NCBI GenBank assembly: GCA_023212725.1
Contig: JALBYF010000013.1
Coordinates: forward strand, 1 to 64,000
DNA from: Tranzscheliella williamsii
Taxonomy: Eukaryota > Basidiomycota > Ustilaginomycetes > Ustilaginales > Ustilaginaceae
Length of the DNA: 64,000 nucleotides
Direction: 5' to 3'
Under the pieces are notes generated by a model that was given only the letters and a program-made list of their open reading frames with translations, was not told the origin of the DNA and ran no database searches. How positions within the stretch are numbered: the first letter of the stretch is position 1; each line of letters starts with the position of its first letter. A program made the position numbers and the translations under genes. Shown piece after piece: positions 39,849 through 49,500 of this stretch.

Positions 39849-40901
39849 ATGCCAGCCACCGCAGGTTCGTATATCCCATCTTCGCGGCACATCCTGCGAC
39901 GCCTACCGGTGGTCTTGACCCAACGGTCGTTCGCCAGCACCGCCATCGGGCGCGCGCCGCTGTCGTTGCGCTCGCAGGCACCGCACACTGCGTTTGGGAG
40001 CGAGATGAATTGGGCACAAGTCTCACGCTCGTTTGTTCCGCCGCGTTCTGCTCTACCGCCCCGCCGCACTCTCTCCACCACGCCTTTGGCTGCTCTTCCC
40101 CGCACGGCAGAGACCGCCAGCTACCGACTGAACCAGTAGGTCCTTCCTTGCTTACCCTTCCGCTCGAGCCGGGGACGCGTGCTAACGGCAGCTCTCTCTT
40201 CCTGAATTCGGCTTCAGTGTCATGCTGCGAGTTAAGGACCCCAAGGTCTCGCTTGACTTTTACGAAAATGTCCTGGGCATGGATGTGATCGACAAGCACG
40301 ACGCTGGCGACTTCACTCTGTAAGTACAGTCGCGGCTCACGCTACGCACACTCGCGGCCGCTGCTGACACCACGCTTGTTGTGCCCGGCGCCGCAGCTAC
40401 TTTCTGGCGTATCAGCACCAGAAGGGCGCCCAGCGCGGCGAGAGGGAGGCCGTCCTCGAGCTCACCCACAACCACGGCACCGAGAACGACCCCAACTTCT
40501 CCTAGTAAGTCTTGGCCCGACCCTGCCGCCTCCCGGACGGCTTTCCGCATTGAGAACGAGACACTGACCGATGTGCTCTGCTATCGGCCGGCCGCTCACG
40601 CCCACAGCCACAACGGCAACAAGGAGCCGCAGGGCTTCGGCCACCTCTGTGTCGCCGTCGATGACATCAACGCTGCCTGCGAGCGCTTCGAGAAGCTCGG
40701 CGTCAAGTTTCAGAAGCGCCTTACCGACGGCAAGATGAGAAACATCGCCTTTATCCTCGACCCAGTACGTAAGCCGTCCCTTTCCTTCCCGTTGTGGCCA
40801 CGCAGGCTTGCAAGTGGCGCCATCCTGACACTCGTCTTTCACCGGAACCGCCACAGGACAGCTACTGGATCGAGATCATCAGCACCTCCAAGCCGCAGTA
40901 A
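39849..40901 (+). CDS. GLO1: Glyoxalase I (lactoylglutathione lyase), five exons
   Basis: Converts the methylglyoxal-glutathione hemithioacetal to S-lactoylglutathione. Exons: 39849-40135, 40218-40319, 40397-40504, 40608-40764, 40857-40901; introns begin GTAGGT, GTAAGT, GTAAGT and GTACGT. Joined, this gives 232 aa with no stop. The four metal ligands of the family are all visible: H96 ([13 protein letters not shown]), E151 (VLELTHNHG), H178 ([11 protein letters not shown]) and E224 (YWIEII). The first 90 residues are Arg/Ser-rich with few acids and look like a mitochondrial presequence; the enzyme domain begins near residue 88. The last codons CCG CAG TAA overlap a potential donor (CA/GTAAGC); splicing to an acceptor near 40968 would instead end the protein RAGARPKL at 40995. 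It is convergent with DUG2, 150 bases away. Confidence 0.95.
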
Positions 40902-41051
40902 GCGTCGGTGGCTCGAGCCTACACGTGCGTACGACTCACGCGCCCCCGCTGTTGCCTCGACGTACAGACGGGCCGGCGCGCGGCCGAAGCTGTAGAGCTG
41001 GCGCAGGCGTGGTGCTACTGCAATGCGATGCGTACAAAAATGACACGGGTG

Positions 41052-44000
41052 CTAGCGTGTGCGGTGCGGGCTGGGGGAAGCGGAGGCAGGCTCGGTGGCA
41101 AGGCCTTCGAGGAAGCGGCGGACGACGGCGCTGCCCTTGTGGAGGTTGGCGAGGCGGATGCGTTCGTTGGGCAGGTGGGCCGAGTCAGAGCTCTGGCCCA
41201 TGGGCAGGTGGACGGCCGGGGCGGCGAGATGTTTTTCCAGGATGGCGATGGCGGGGATTGAGCCGCCCTCGCGGATCGCGATGGGGTCCGCGGACCACTC
41301 GCGGCGAACGGCTGCGTGGAGGAGGCGGAAGTAGCGGCTGGTGGTAGAGCCGAGCCACCAGTCTGCGCGGTGGTCGACGGCGACATGGACGCGGTTGGTG
41401 GCGGCGGTAGGCGGGTGGAGAGAGGCGAAGGCGGCGGTGACGTGTGTGCGGAGGCTTTGCTCGACCGCGGCGAGCTCCTGGTCTGGGACGAGCCGCAGCG
41501 AGACGCCCGCGGAGACGGCCGAGGGGATCACCGTTGCATTGCCCGGGCCGGAGACGTGGATGTTGTGGACGGACAGCGATGGGAAGCGCCACTTGGCCAT
41601 CAGCGATGCGCCTGTCTCGCCCGACCCGCCGCGCGTCCGCTTGAGCCGGCCGATCGCCTGGTAGTGCGCCGCCTCGTCGGCAGTCACGGCGCGGACCCGC
41701 TCGTAGAAGCCCGGCAGCGCCACCCGGCCACCCGCCTCAGTCAGGCTGGCAAGCAGCTTGACCATATCCACCATCGGCTCACGCACCGCCCCGCCCTCGA
41801 CCCCCGAATGGACATCCGGCTCGTCGCTCGACACGGTCACCGTCGCCCGCACCACGCCGCGCAGCCCGACGGTCAAGCACGGCGTCTCGTCGTCCAGCCA
41901 GTACGAGTTGGAGAGGAGCACCACGTCGATCGCGCCGATCTCGGCCTTGTACTTGCGCACCGCCTCGGTGAAGCCCACGCTGCCGTTCTCCTCCTCGCCC
42001 TCGACCAGGAATACCATGTCGGCGGCGAGCCGGCGCCGCGCCAGCAGCTGGCTCGCCGCACAGGCCGCCGCGAGGATGGGGCCCTTGTTGTCGCTGATCC
42101 CGCGGCCGTACAGGTAGCCGTCGCGGCCGTCCAGCCGGAACGGGTCGCTGGCCCAGGCGCCCTCGGCGGCAATGCAGTCGTAGTGGCCGTAGAAGAGACA
42201 CCGCTCGCGCTTTTGGCCGCGCGCCGTCTCGTCCGGCTCGTCGAACATGGTCGATGCGCTCAGCTCGTCGTAGCTGCCCGCATCGGTGAGCGACGAGAAG
42301 CTCTGCGCCAGGCTCGCCATTCCCGGGCTCGCCTCCCGCCGCCGGTAGCCGTGCCGGTAGGCATTCGCCTTGAACGTCGCCAGCACCAGCGGGTTCCGCC
42401 CGAGCGGATTGGGCACGATGCGCGCCTCGGCGCCCAGCTCCTGGAAGCACGCCTTGAGAAAGTGCGCCGCTTGCCGGCAGTCCTCCCGGTGATCCTCGCT
42501 CGAGCTGATGCTCGGATAGGCGATGAACTTGCGCAGCATCGACAGAAGCAGAGACCACGGCGGCGGCGATGACTCGTGCGCTGCCGCAGAGCAGGACGCC
42601 TCATCGGTGGCCTCCTGCGAAGACACAAGCGTTGGTGTCGCCGGCAGCGGCAATGCCCCGGCGGAAAGACCGTCCCGTTCGCGGCGACGTGCTTCGATCG
42701 CCCTCTCTTCCTGCTCGTGAGAATTGACGTCCCACAGGCGGATCATGTTGTCGCTCGAACCCGTGATTAGCTGCGAGATACACGCGCTGTCGCCGAGAGC
42801 ACCTTCTGCGTCAGCACTGTCGGTAGTCATCGGGGGGGAGACTCTTATCTTGGTCATGGCGAGAACAATGCCGTTGTGTGCCTCCCAACGCTCGATGCAC
42901 CGGAAGCTCCTGTCCCACTTGCTCACCGACCCGTCCGCCGAGGCGGTAAAGAGGAAGCCGGCTTCGGTGCAGGCTTCGAGGCTGACTACGTCGTCGGTGT
43001 GCGCACGGATGGTGCGAACCAGCGTGCTTGTCTCGAGATCCCACACCTCGACTTCGCCGCCTTGGAGGCCCGCGAAGAGGGTCGTCTCCCACGAGGCTAA
43101 CGCCATGATGGCGTTGCCGTCGGCATTGGGGCTCTCGAGCGTTGCAAGGAGGGTCAATCCCGAGGGCGTAGCGTGCCACAGCTTGATAGTCTCGTCGCCA
43201 GAGCCGGAGGCAAGAACGGTCGGGTGGCTGCTGTCGTCTTCCAACGTCAGCAGAGCAAAGCAGTAGACGTAGCCGTAATGCGCGCTGGGCACCGAAGAGG
43301 ATGTCGGGATTAGCAAAGTACGCACCTCTCCGCCGGCAGCTGGCTGCTCGCCGTGCGGATCGGGGCCATTCGAGCGGGCGTCTGCTTCGTCAAGCCGTTG
43401 GGAGGCGCCATGAAGCACCTGGTCCGTCAGCGCGAGGGTCACTCCTGTTGCTGGCGCGTCATTATCCTCAACCCGCCCGGACGAAGAGGAAGCAGCAGCA
43501 GTAGCTGTACCCGAAGATGTGACTGCATCCATATGCTGCTTGTGGATTTTTGGCGGCACTGGCGTGCGTGTCCACGCCGGGGTGGATGTGCCGGCGTTGC
43601 CTAGCCCTGACCTGCTGAGGGCAACGGGGACCGAGTCGAAGAACTTGTGCGGACGGGAGACCAGATCCGGCGTAGAAACGATAGGGCTATTCTCTGCAGA
43701 AAGGCCGGCGATGCTTTCGAGTCTCCTCGTGGTCGACTTGCTTGGGACGCCCGGGTGGAAAGCAGCTAGGCAGATCCACTGGATCGAAGTGCTCTGGCAG
43801 CCGAGGTAGAGCGTTTCCAGATCAGCACACCATTTCAAGGCAAAAATGTCGCCGACGGCGTCTTCGGCAGGATAGACCAGAAAGAGGGGAGTAAGAGTAA
43901 GTGTGTCCCACACACGGACCGTATTGTCTCCCGAGGAGCTGAAGAGCCAGTTCTTCTCGGGCGCAACTTCCAGCGCAAGAACACTGCCGGTGTGGCCGTC

Positions 44001-44300
44001 CAAGCGCGCCCTGGCCTGGAACGTGGAAAGGTCCCACACGTTGATGTGGCCCTCCTGGGAGCCGCTGTACAGCAGCTTGCGCCGCTCATCGACGGCGAGC
44101 GATAGTACCGAGGAGCCTTGGCTGATCGAATGATGCAGAGAGTGTGCCGCGGGATCAGAAGCTGAGCACTGGCCCTTAGCGCTGGCCTTGCCATCTTTAG
44201 CGCTCTGGACGGCTCTGTGGGTAGACCAGGCAGACGGCCGAGGTGGATGAGGAAGCGCGGATGTCATAAACTGTTCGTAGTGGACATTTGGCGAGCACAT
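41052..44300 (-). CDS. DUG2: DUG2-type WD40/M20 peptidase of glutathione degradation
   Basis: In yeast, Dug2 with Dug3 removes the gamma-glutamyl group of glutathione. The frame is open upstream to a TTG at 44333. I use the ATG at 44300 (1082 aa); the next is 44267 (1071 aa, MTSALPHPPR). N-terminal half: WD40 repeats (LSLAVDERRKLLYSGSQEG, VWDLSTFQARARLDGHTGS, SASADGSVSKWD, TGSSDNMIRLWDVN). C-terminal half, from about residue 600: an M20 metallopeptidase with FYGHYDC (metal His near 706), LYGRGISDNKG (metal Asp), EGEEENGS (catalytic and metal Glu pair) and a dimerisation domain (GVVRATVTVSSDEPDVHSG). The WD40-M20 order is diagnostic of Dug2. A long Ser-rich insert interrupts the WD40 part. Its position next to glyoxalase I joins two glutathione genes. 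Confidence 0.93.
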   Translation of the reverse strand: MCSPNVHYEQFMTSALPHPPRPSAWSTHRAVQSAKDGKASAKGQCSASDPAAHSLHHSISQGSSVLSLAVDERRKLLYSGSQEGHINVWDLSTFQARARLDGHTGSVLALEVAPEKNWLFSSSGDNTVRVWDTLTLTPLFLVYPAEDAVGDIFALKWCADLETLYLGCQSTSIQWICLAAFHPGVPSKSTTRRLESIAGLSAENSPIVSTPDLVSRPHKFFDSVPVALSRSGLGNAGTSTPAWTRTPVPPKIHKQHMDAVTSSGTATAAASSSSGRVEDNDAPATGVTLALTDQVLHGASQRLDEADARSNGPDPHGEQPAAGGEVRTLLIPTSSSVPSAHYGYVYCFALLTLEDDSSHPTVLASGSGDETIKLWHATPSGLTLLATLESPNADGNAIMALASWETTLFAGLQGGEVEVWDLETSTLVRTIRAHTDDVVSLEACTEAGFLFTASADGSVSKWDRSFRCIERWEAHNGIVLAMTKIRVSPPMTTDSADAEGALGDSACISQLITGSSDNMIRLWDVNSHEQEERAIEARRRERDGLSAGALPLPATPTLVSSQEATDEASCSAAAHESSPPPWSLLLSMLRKFIAYPSISSSEDHREDCRQAAHFLKACFQELGAEARIVPNPLGRNPLVLATFKANAYRHGYRRREASPGMASLAQSFSSLTDAGSYDELSASTMFDEPDETARGQKRERCLFYGHYDCIAAEGAWASDPFRLDGRDGYLYGRGISDNKGPILAAACAASQLLARRRLAADMVFLVEGEEENGSVGFTEAVRKYKAEIGAIDVVLLSNSYWLDDETPCLTVGLRGVVRATVTVSSDEPDVHSGVEGGAVREPMVDMVKLLASLTEAGGRVALPGFYERVRAVTADEAAHYQAIGRLKRTRGGSGETGASLMAKWRFPSLSVHNIHVSGPGNATVIPSAVSAGVSLRLVPDQELAAVEQSLRTHVTAAFASLHPPTAATNRVHVAVDHRADWWLGSTTSRYFRLLHAAVRREWSADPIAIREGGSIPAIAILEKHLAAPAVHLPMGQSSDSAHLPNERIRLANLHKGSAVVRRFLEGLATEPASASPSPHRTR

Positions 44301-44958
44301 GACGCCGTGTGCACAAGTCGCATGGGTGGACAATATCGAATGCGCCGGATAGCAGGTTGTGACGTCGTCCGCGTTCTATGCTACGCTGAGCCCGCCAGTT
44401 ATCTACGTGGGGATCGAAGTTGGTCCGAGCAGTGTTGATCGGACGACACCAGGTGACCGCCCTTTCCGGACGTCGGCAGCCAGGCGGAGAAGAGAGTAGG
44501 GGATCGTCAAGGAAGCGGGACTCGGCATCGCTCAATGCATGGTGCATAGGATGCTGCGAGCGAGAGAGGATGATGGTTGCGAGGACGATGGCGAGTGTCA
44601 ATGGTGTCATCTTTGCTGCCAAGCTCGAATGCATCGAATCGGCGTGGACACTGCCTAGAAACCCTATCGCCCGATCCACATCGATGCCCGATGAGGACAA
44701 GACCGGAAAACGGGAGTCCAATACAACAATCATCATTTCGATATGAACTGTGAGTCTATGTACTTGAATTTTCGATTAGTGGGGCTTGCTCAGTCAATGA
44801 ATTTACAATTGTGAATTGGCGGACTTTGCTGAGCGCACCGTTCATTCTTCCAATCAAGCTGTTCATACTTCTCTCCTCTCCTCGACGTTTCCCTGCCGGC
44901 TGAGCTCTGGCGACCACTTGCGTGCTTGGGATACTACTGGGTGTAGGCTGGAGGCAAT
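44301..44958. other. Divergent promoter region, DUG2 / RPC34
   Basis: 658 bases between the two starts. A minus-strand open stretch (44197-44736) overlaps the DUG2 start in another frame and has no domain. No TATA box is obvious. Confidence 0.5.
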
Positions 44959-46449
44959 ATGCCAAGCTCAGCGCGCTCGTCGAGCACCGCCATGGTGGGC
45001 GGCTCGAGGCTCACCAAGCTCGAGACGGCCATGTACCGCGCTGCACAGGCAAACCCGGGCGGGACGATTACCCAGGATCGTCTCACGGAACAGTTCAAGT
45101 CGGAAGGGCTGGACGAACAGCTGGCTGCCATCAACGGGCTGCTCAAGAAGAGTCTCTTCACTGCCCAGACACTCGGCGGCTCAATCCAGTTCGCCGCCAC
45201 CGCCAAAGCCGAGGCGTCCATGATGGGCCGGCTGGACGAGAACGAAGGCATGGTCTATCAGCATATCAAGGACTCGCGCAACGAGGGCATCTGGACCAAG
45301 CAGCTCAAGGCCAGGACCGGCCTGCACCAGACCATCATCAACCGCTGTCTGAAGAGTCTCGAGCAGAAACAGCTGGTCAAGGCGGTCAAGTCGGTCAAGT
45401 ATCCCACCCGCAAGATCTACATGCTCTTCGGCCTCACCCCTTCCATCGAGCTCTCTGGCGGTCCCTGGTACACGGACAACGAGCTGGATACCGGGTTCAT
45501 TAATGAACTCTCCATGGCCTGCCTCAACTATATCCGCTCCAAGTCGTTCCCCAAGAACGGCCAGTCCCGCGCCCTCTTCCCGGGCACACACACCTCACAG
45601 CTTCCTTCGGCCAACATGGTCCACCGGTACCTTACCAGCTCGGGCCTTACTGAGACCGAGCTCGAGATTGAGCATGTTGTCTCGCTTCTCGATATCCTGG
45701 TCTACGACGAGCAGATCGAAAAGATCCCTGTCCTTCCCTTCTCATTCGGTGCAAGCAGTCGCATCAACGGCGGCAAGCGTGGTGACAGCGACTCGGCAAG
45801 TGCGTCCGGCAGCAGCAGCAGCGGCAGCGGCAGCGACGACAGCGGCTCTGAGAGTGGGAGCGAGTCGGGTTCCGAGAGCGCCTCGTCGGACGAAAGCGAT
45901 ACGGACGCCGGCAGCATTAAGCGAGAGGGTGGGGCGGGGAGCGACAGCGATGTGGATGCGTCGCGGGCGGGCAGCAAGCGCAAGCGGACGACGAAGAAGG
46001 GCGGCTGGTCGCGCAAGAAGAGCCGGAAGGAGGGCAAGGGCGCGGGGCGGAGGAAAAAGGTGCGCGGCTCCAAGCGGGCGCGGTCGGCGACGGGCGAGAA
46101 GGGGGCGAGCCAGAGTCGGTCGCGCTCGCGCTCGCGATCCAGGGCCGCCACCCCGAGCTCGCGCTCGGGCAGCGACTCGGACACCGCGCGCGACCGTGGC
46201 GAGTTTGTCCCCTTCGTCTACCGCGCCCTCCGCCCCCTGGCCGTGCGGCCCGGCTGGACAGAAACCCCCTGCGCCCACTGCCCCGTCTTTGACTTCTGCG
46301 ACGACGCAGGCCCCGTCAGCGCCCAAAGCTGCGAGTACTACGGCGGCCGCCACGACCACCTCGGCCGCAAAATCGCCCCCGGCTGGCTCGACGCCATCAC
46401 CCTCCCCGACCCCGACGACGACGACGACGCTCCCGACCACGTCCCCTAG
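44959..46449 (+). CDS. RPC34: RNA polymerase III subunit RPC34/RPC6 with Ser/Arg-rich insert
   Basis: Winged-helix subunit of the Pol III initiation subcomplex (with RPC82 and RPC31) that contacts TFIIIB. ATG at 44959, 496 aa; the yeast protein is about 317. Winged helices: about 15-80 (ITQDRLTEQF, INGLLKKSLF), 85-150 (VYQHIKDSRNEGIWTKQLKARTGL in overall pattern, LKSLEQKQLVKAVKSV) and 175-255 (GGPWYTDNELDTGF, MVHRYLTSSGL). Residues about 270-413 are an acidic Ser-rich run, then a basic Lys/Arg run, then SRSRSRSRS. At the end, C438, C441, C447 and C458 form the 4Fe-4S site known in RPC39-type subunits. The insert lies exactly between the third winged helix and the cluster. Single exon, convergent with STU2, 123 bases away. 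Confidence 0.93.
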   Translation: MPSSARSSSTAMVGGSRLTKLETAMYRAAQANPGGTITQDRLTEQFKSEGLDEQLAAINGLLKKSLFTAQTLGGSIQFAATAKAEASMMGRLDENEGMVYQHIKDSRNEGIWTKQLKARTGLHQTIINRCLKSLEQKQLVKAVKSVKYPTRKIYMLFGLTPSIELSGGPWYTDNELDTGFINELSMACLNYIRSKSFPKNGQSRALFPGTHTSQLPSANMVHRYLTSSGLTETELEIEHVVSLLDILVYDEQIEKIPVLPFSFGASSRINGGKRGDSDSASASGSSSSGSGSDDSGSESGSESGSESASSDESDTDAGSIKREGGAGSDSDVDASRAGSKRKRTTKKGGWSRKKSRKEGKGAGRRKKVRGSKRARSATGEKGASQSRSRSRSRSRAATPSSRSGSDSDTARDRGEFVPFVYRALRPLAVRPGWTETPCAHCPVFDFCDDAGPVSAQSCEYYGGRHDHLGRKIAPGWLDAITLPDPDDDDDAPDHVP

Positions 46450-46572
46450 CCTCCTTCCCTCCACTCCCCTTCCTCTCTTCTTTACGGCCATGCGATCATA
46501 GCGCTTACACTTTGCGAATAGGATCGTGTTGTGCGAGATAGAAATACACGGGAGTCGGTGGGTGCTGGCGGG

Positions 46573-49500
46573 CTAGGTGAACTTTGCGCGGAGCTGGGCG
46601 AGGCGGTCGTCGGTGGCGGGGTTGCGGGTGGAGGAGCGGGGGGAGTGGGTGGAGGAGGAGTCGCTGGCGGTGGGGTCGGCCGAGTGGCGAGCAACGGGCG
46701 TGGGGGTGCGCGGGGGGTCTGTGGGCGCGACGTCTGGATCCTCGGCGGCGTGGTTGGCGAGGGCGCGCTTGATGAAGCGCTGGAAGATGGGGCCGGTCTT
46801 TTGCAGCGAGCCCTCGACATGCTTCTCCAGGTGCGGGTTGCGCTTCTGGAACTCGTACAGCTCCCGAATGCCCTGCCGCGACTGCGCCTTGTTCGAGATG
46901 CGCTGGAAGATGTCGCGCAGCTCGGCATGCATCCCGCCCGTCTCGCCCTCCTCGCTCACCGACGCCGGCCGCGACCCGCCCTCCGCCACCGACCCCGACC
47001 CCGACCGCCGGCTGCCCGCCATCCCCGCCGCCGGCCTTGGGGCCCCGGACGCCTCCGGCTGGTCCGGCGTTGCGCGGTCAGCCGCCGCCTCGGACGCGGC
47101 TCCCTGGCCCGCGGCGTTGAGGAGCCGGATGACGTAGCTGTATACGTAGCTGTTCTCCGGCTCGGGGATCATGTCGAGCATCGACAGCGCCTCGTCTTTG
47201 TAATGGTTAGTCATGTGCGAGAGGATTACCTTGACCGTCCGCAGCGGCAGGTCGCCTAGCGGCACCACGTCCTGCGCGCGCCGCTTCCACTCCGCGGGCG
47301 GGATCGCCTGTAGGAAGCTCTCGACGTCGGCAAACAGCTGTGCCGGCTCGAGCTGGTTCTCGGCCAGGCTGTCCTGCAGCCGCTTGGCGATCTTCCACAG
47401 ACACTTGACGATCAGCTCCGAGAACTTTGCCCGCGTCTCCAGCACCGTCTCGGGCAGATCGCGCAGGTCCTCGGTCGCTTCGGTCAGCATCGAGAGGCAT
47501 GCGCCGTAGAGCAGATTCAGGTTGCACGCAGAGAAGCAGCGCAGCACGATAATGTTGAGGTACTTGGACTCGGTCTGTGCGCTCGGGTCGTCGGTCCGCG
47601 AGGTCGAGTGGATGAGCTGCTGCAGCAGCACCGTCAGCAGCGGAATCAGCGCCGAGCGCGACAGGTACGATCCCAGCGTCCGGCCGTCGTGCCACACCCT
47701 CTCCTTGTCAAAGAGCGAGGTGCCTACGACCAGGAGGTGCTTCTTCAGCCTCTCGTTGCCCGAGACTTCCGAGTCCAGCGAAAACGCCTTTTGGATCTGC
47801 TTGCTGAGCACAATGGCGAGCTGGTCCACGTGCTGCACCAGCGCTGGCTCGATCTCGCGGATGAAGGCCTCGACGTGTTTGAGCGCAATCACACTCTGCT
47901 CCACGTCGCTGCTCACGACCTGGTTGATGGCCTGGTCGACCGTCAGGTCGTCGTCCTCCTCTTCGGGCAGTTCGTCAGCCAGCAGCTCTTCTTCGACGGG
48001 CGCACTCACGAGGCGTCCGTCCGAACGAGCCGCAGGTGCCCCCGTCCCGTTCGTGCTGCTGCTGATACTCCTTGGCTGCCGGAGCATCGACGAGCGCGGC
48101 GAACCTGCCTCCTGCGGCTCTTCTGCTCCGGACGCGACGCGAGACGGTGGCAGGCCGATGCTCGATTCGCGGCGGCCAGCAGCCGCGCCGGCCAGGCCCG
48201 GCAGCCGACTCTTGACGCTGGCCGAAGGCGCCGGTAGACCAGAGGCGGGTCGCATCAGACGCGACGAGGGTGCGGCTACCCCTCCAGACTGTCGCGAGGG
48301 GGAAGAGACGGGCGGAACCACGGAGGCGCGCGATGCCGCACGCGCTGGCGCGGCAGCCGGCACAGCAGCGGCCGACCTCGACGCAGGCGCAGAGGTCCGC
48401 TTCAGCCGCTCCTCCAACAGCGACATCTCCTTGCCCGGCAGCGAGCCGACCAGCTTCCATATCTCGTCCCCGATGATCTTGTACGCCTCGCTGAGCGTCA
48501 TCAGGGCGGCGGTGCGTACGTTGGCGTCCCGGTCGCTGATCTGCTTGGCAATCACCGGCAGAGTGCGGGAGGGCGAGCAGACCTGCAGGCCGTTTTTGGA
48601 GAAGAGGTAGCCGATCTCGCCCAGGCACTCTGTCCGCACGCGAGCGTTCTTCGAAGGCAGACCATATTCAATGTAGCAGGTCAGCAGCTTACTGGGCGGG
48701 AAGGTAAAGGTCATCTTGCGGAAGATCTCGCGGATCCGGTCGCGAAAGGCAACCTTGGCATCGCCAAGCTTAGCCGTCAGACACGGCAGGATGCACGTAG
48801 CTTCGTAGTCGCTCATGTGATACTGCTGCCCACTGAGAAGACTGCCAAGGTTCTCCAAAATATCGAGGCATTTAAGCGAGTGGATCGTGTTGTTGTCCGT
48901 CAGACGAATAGCGACGTACTTGAAGATCAGGTCAGAGTTAGCCACCGTACGCTCGATGGTCTCTTCCGGCGACAGACCGTACTGTTCTTCCGCAAACGTT
49001 GGGCTTGAAATAAAGTCAGACAGAAGTGTCAGAGCAGCATAGTGATCCTTCTCAGCCGAGTTTCTCTTGCTGAACATCGGTTCAATGATATCGCGGCTGA
49101 ACTGGCTCTCGCACTGTTGACGGAGTACTTCGACGAGCTCGGGGCGAGCTGCGCCATCAGCCCCGATCCAGTTGGCCCCTTTGGCTTCACGTTTCTCTCG
49201 CAGCGCCTTGGCTCTGCCATCGGCCGAAATGATCGGCGCGGATCGGTCGATCGCCGAGGTAGCTCCGGCAGATTGCGCAGGGGCTGGGCCGGCGGAAAGC
49301 GATGGTTTACGCAATGAACGCGCTCCGTCAGCATCGTCCGACCCGAGGCGAGATTGCCTAGCTATGGAAGACGAAGGCGCTTTCAGCGATCGCCCAACGG
49401 CGGACGGAGGTTTAATGCCGCCGGGACGTGCAATGGTGGATGAGCGCGGGGACGGCGGGGCAGCAGCGGGAGAGGCAGCACGGCCCGGGGGTGCCGCCAG

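Noticed and set aside
41316..42572. 418-codon plus-strand frame
   Set aside because: Antisense of the DUG2 peptidase domain.
44197..44736. 179-codon minus-strand frame
   Set aside because: Overlaps the DUG2 start in another frame; no domain.
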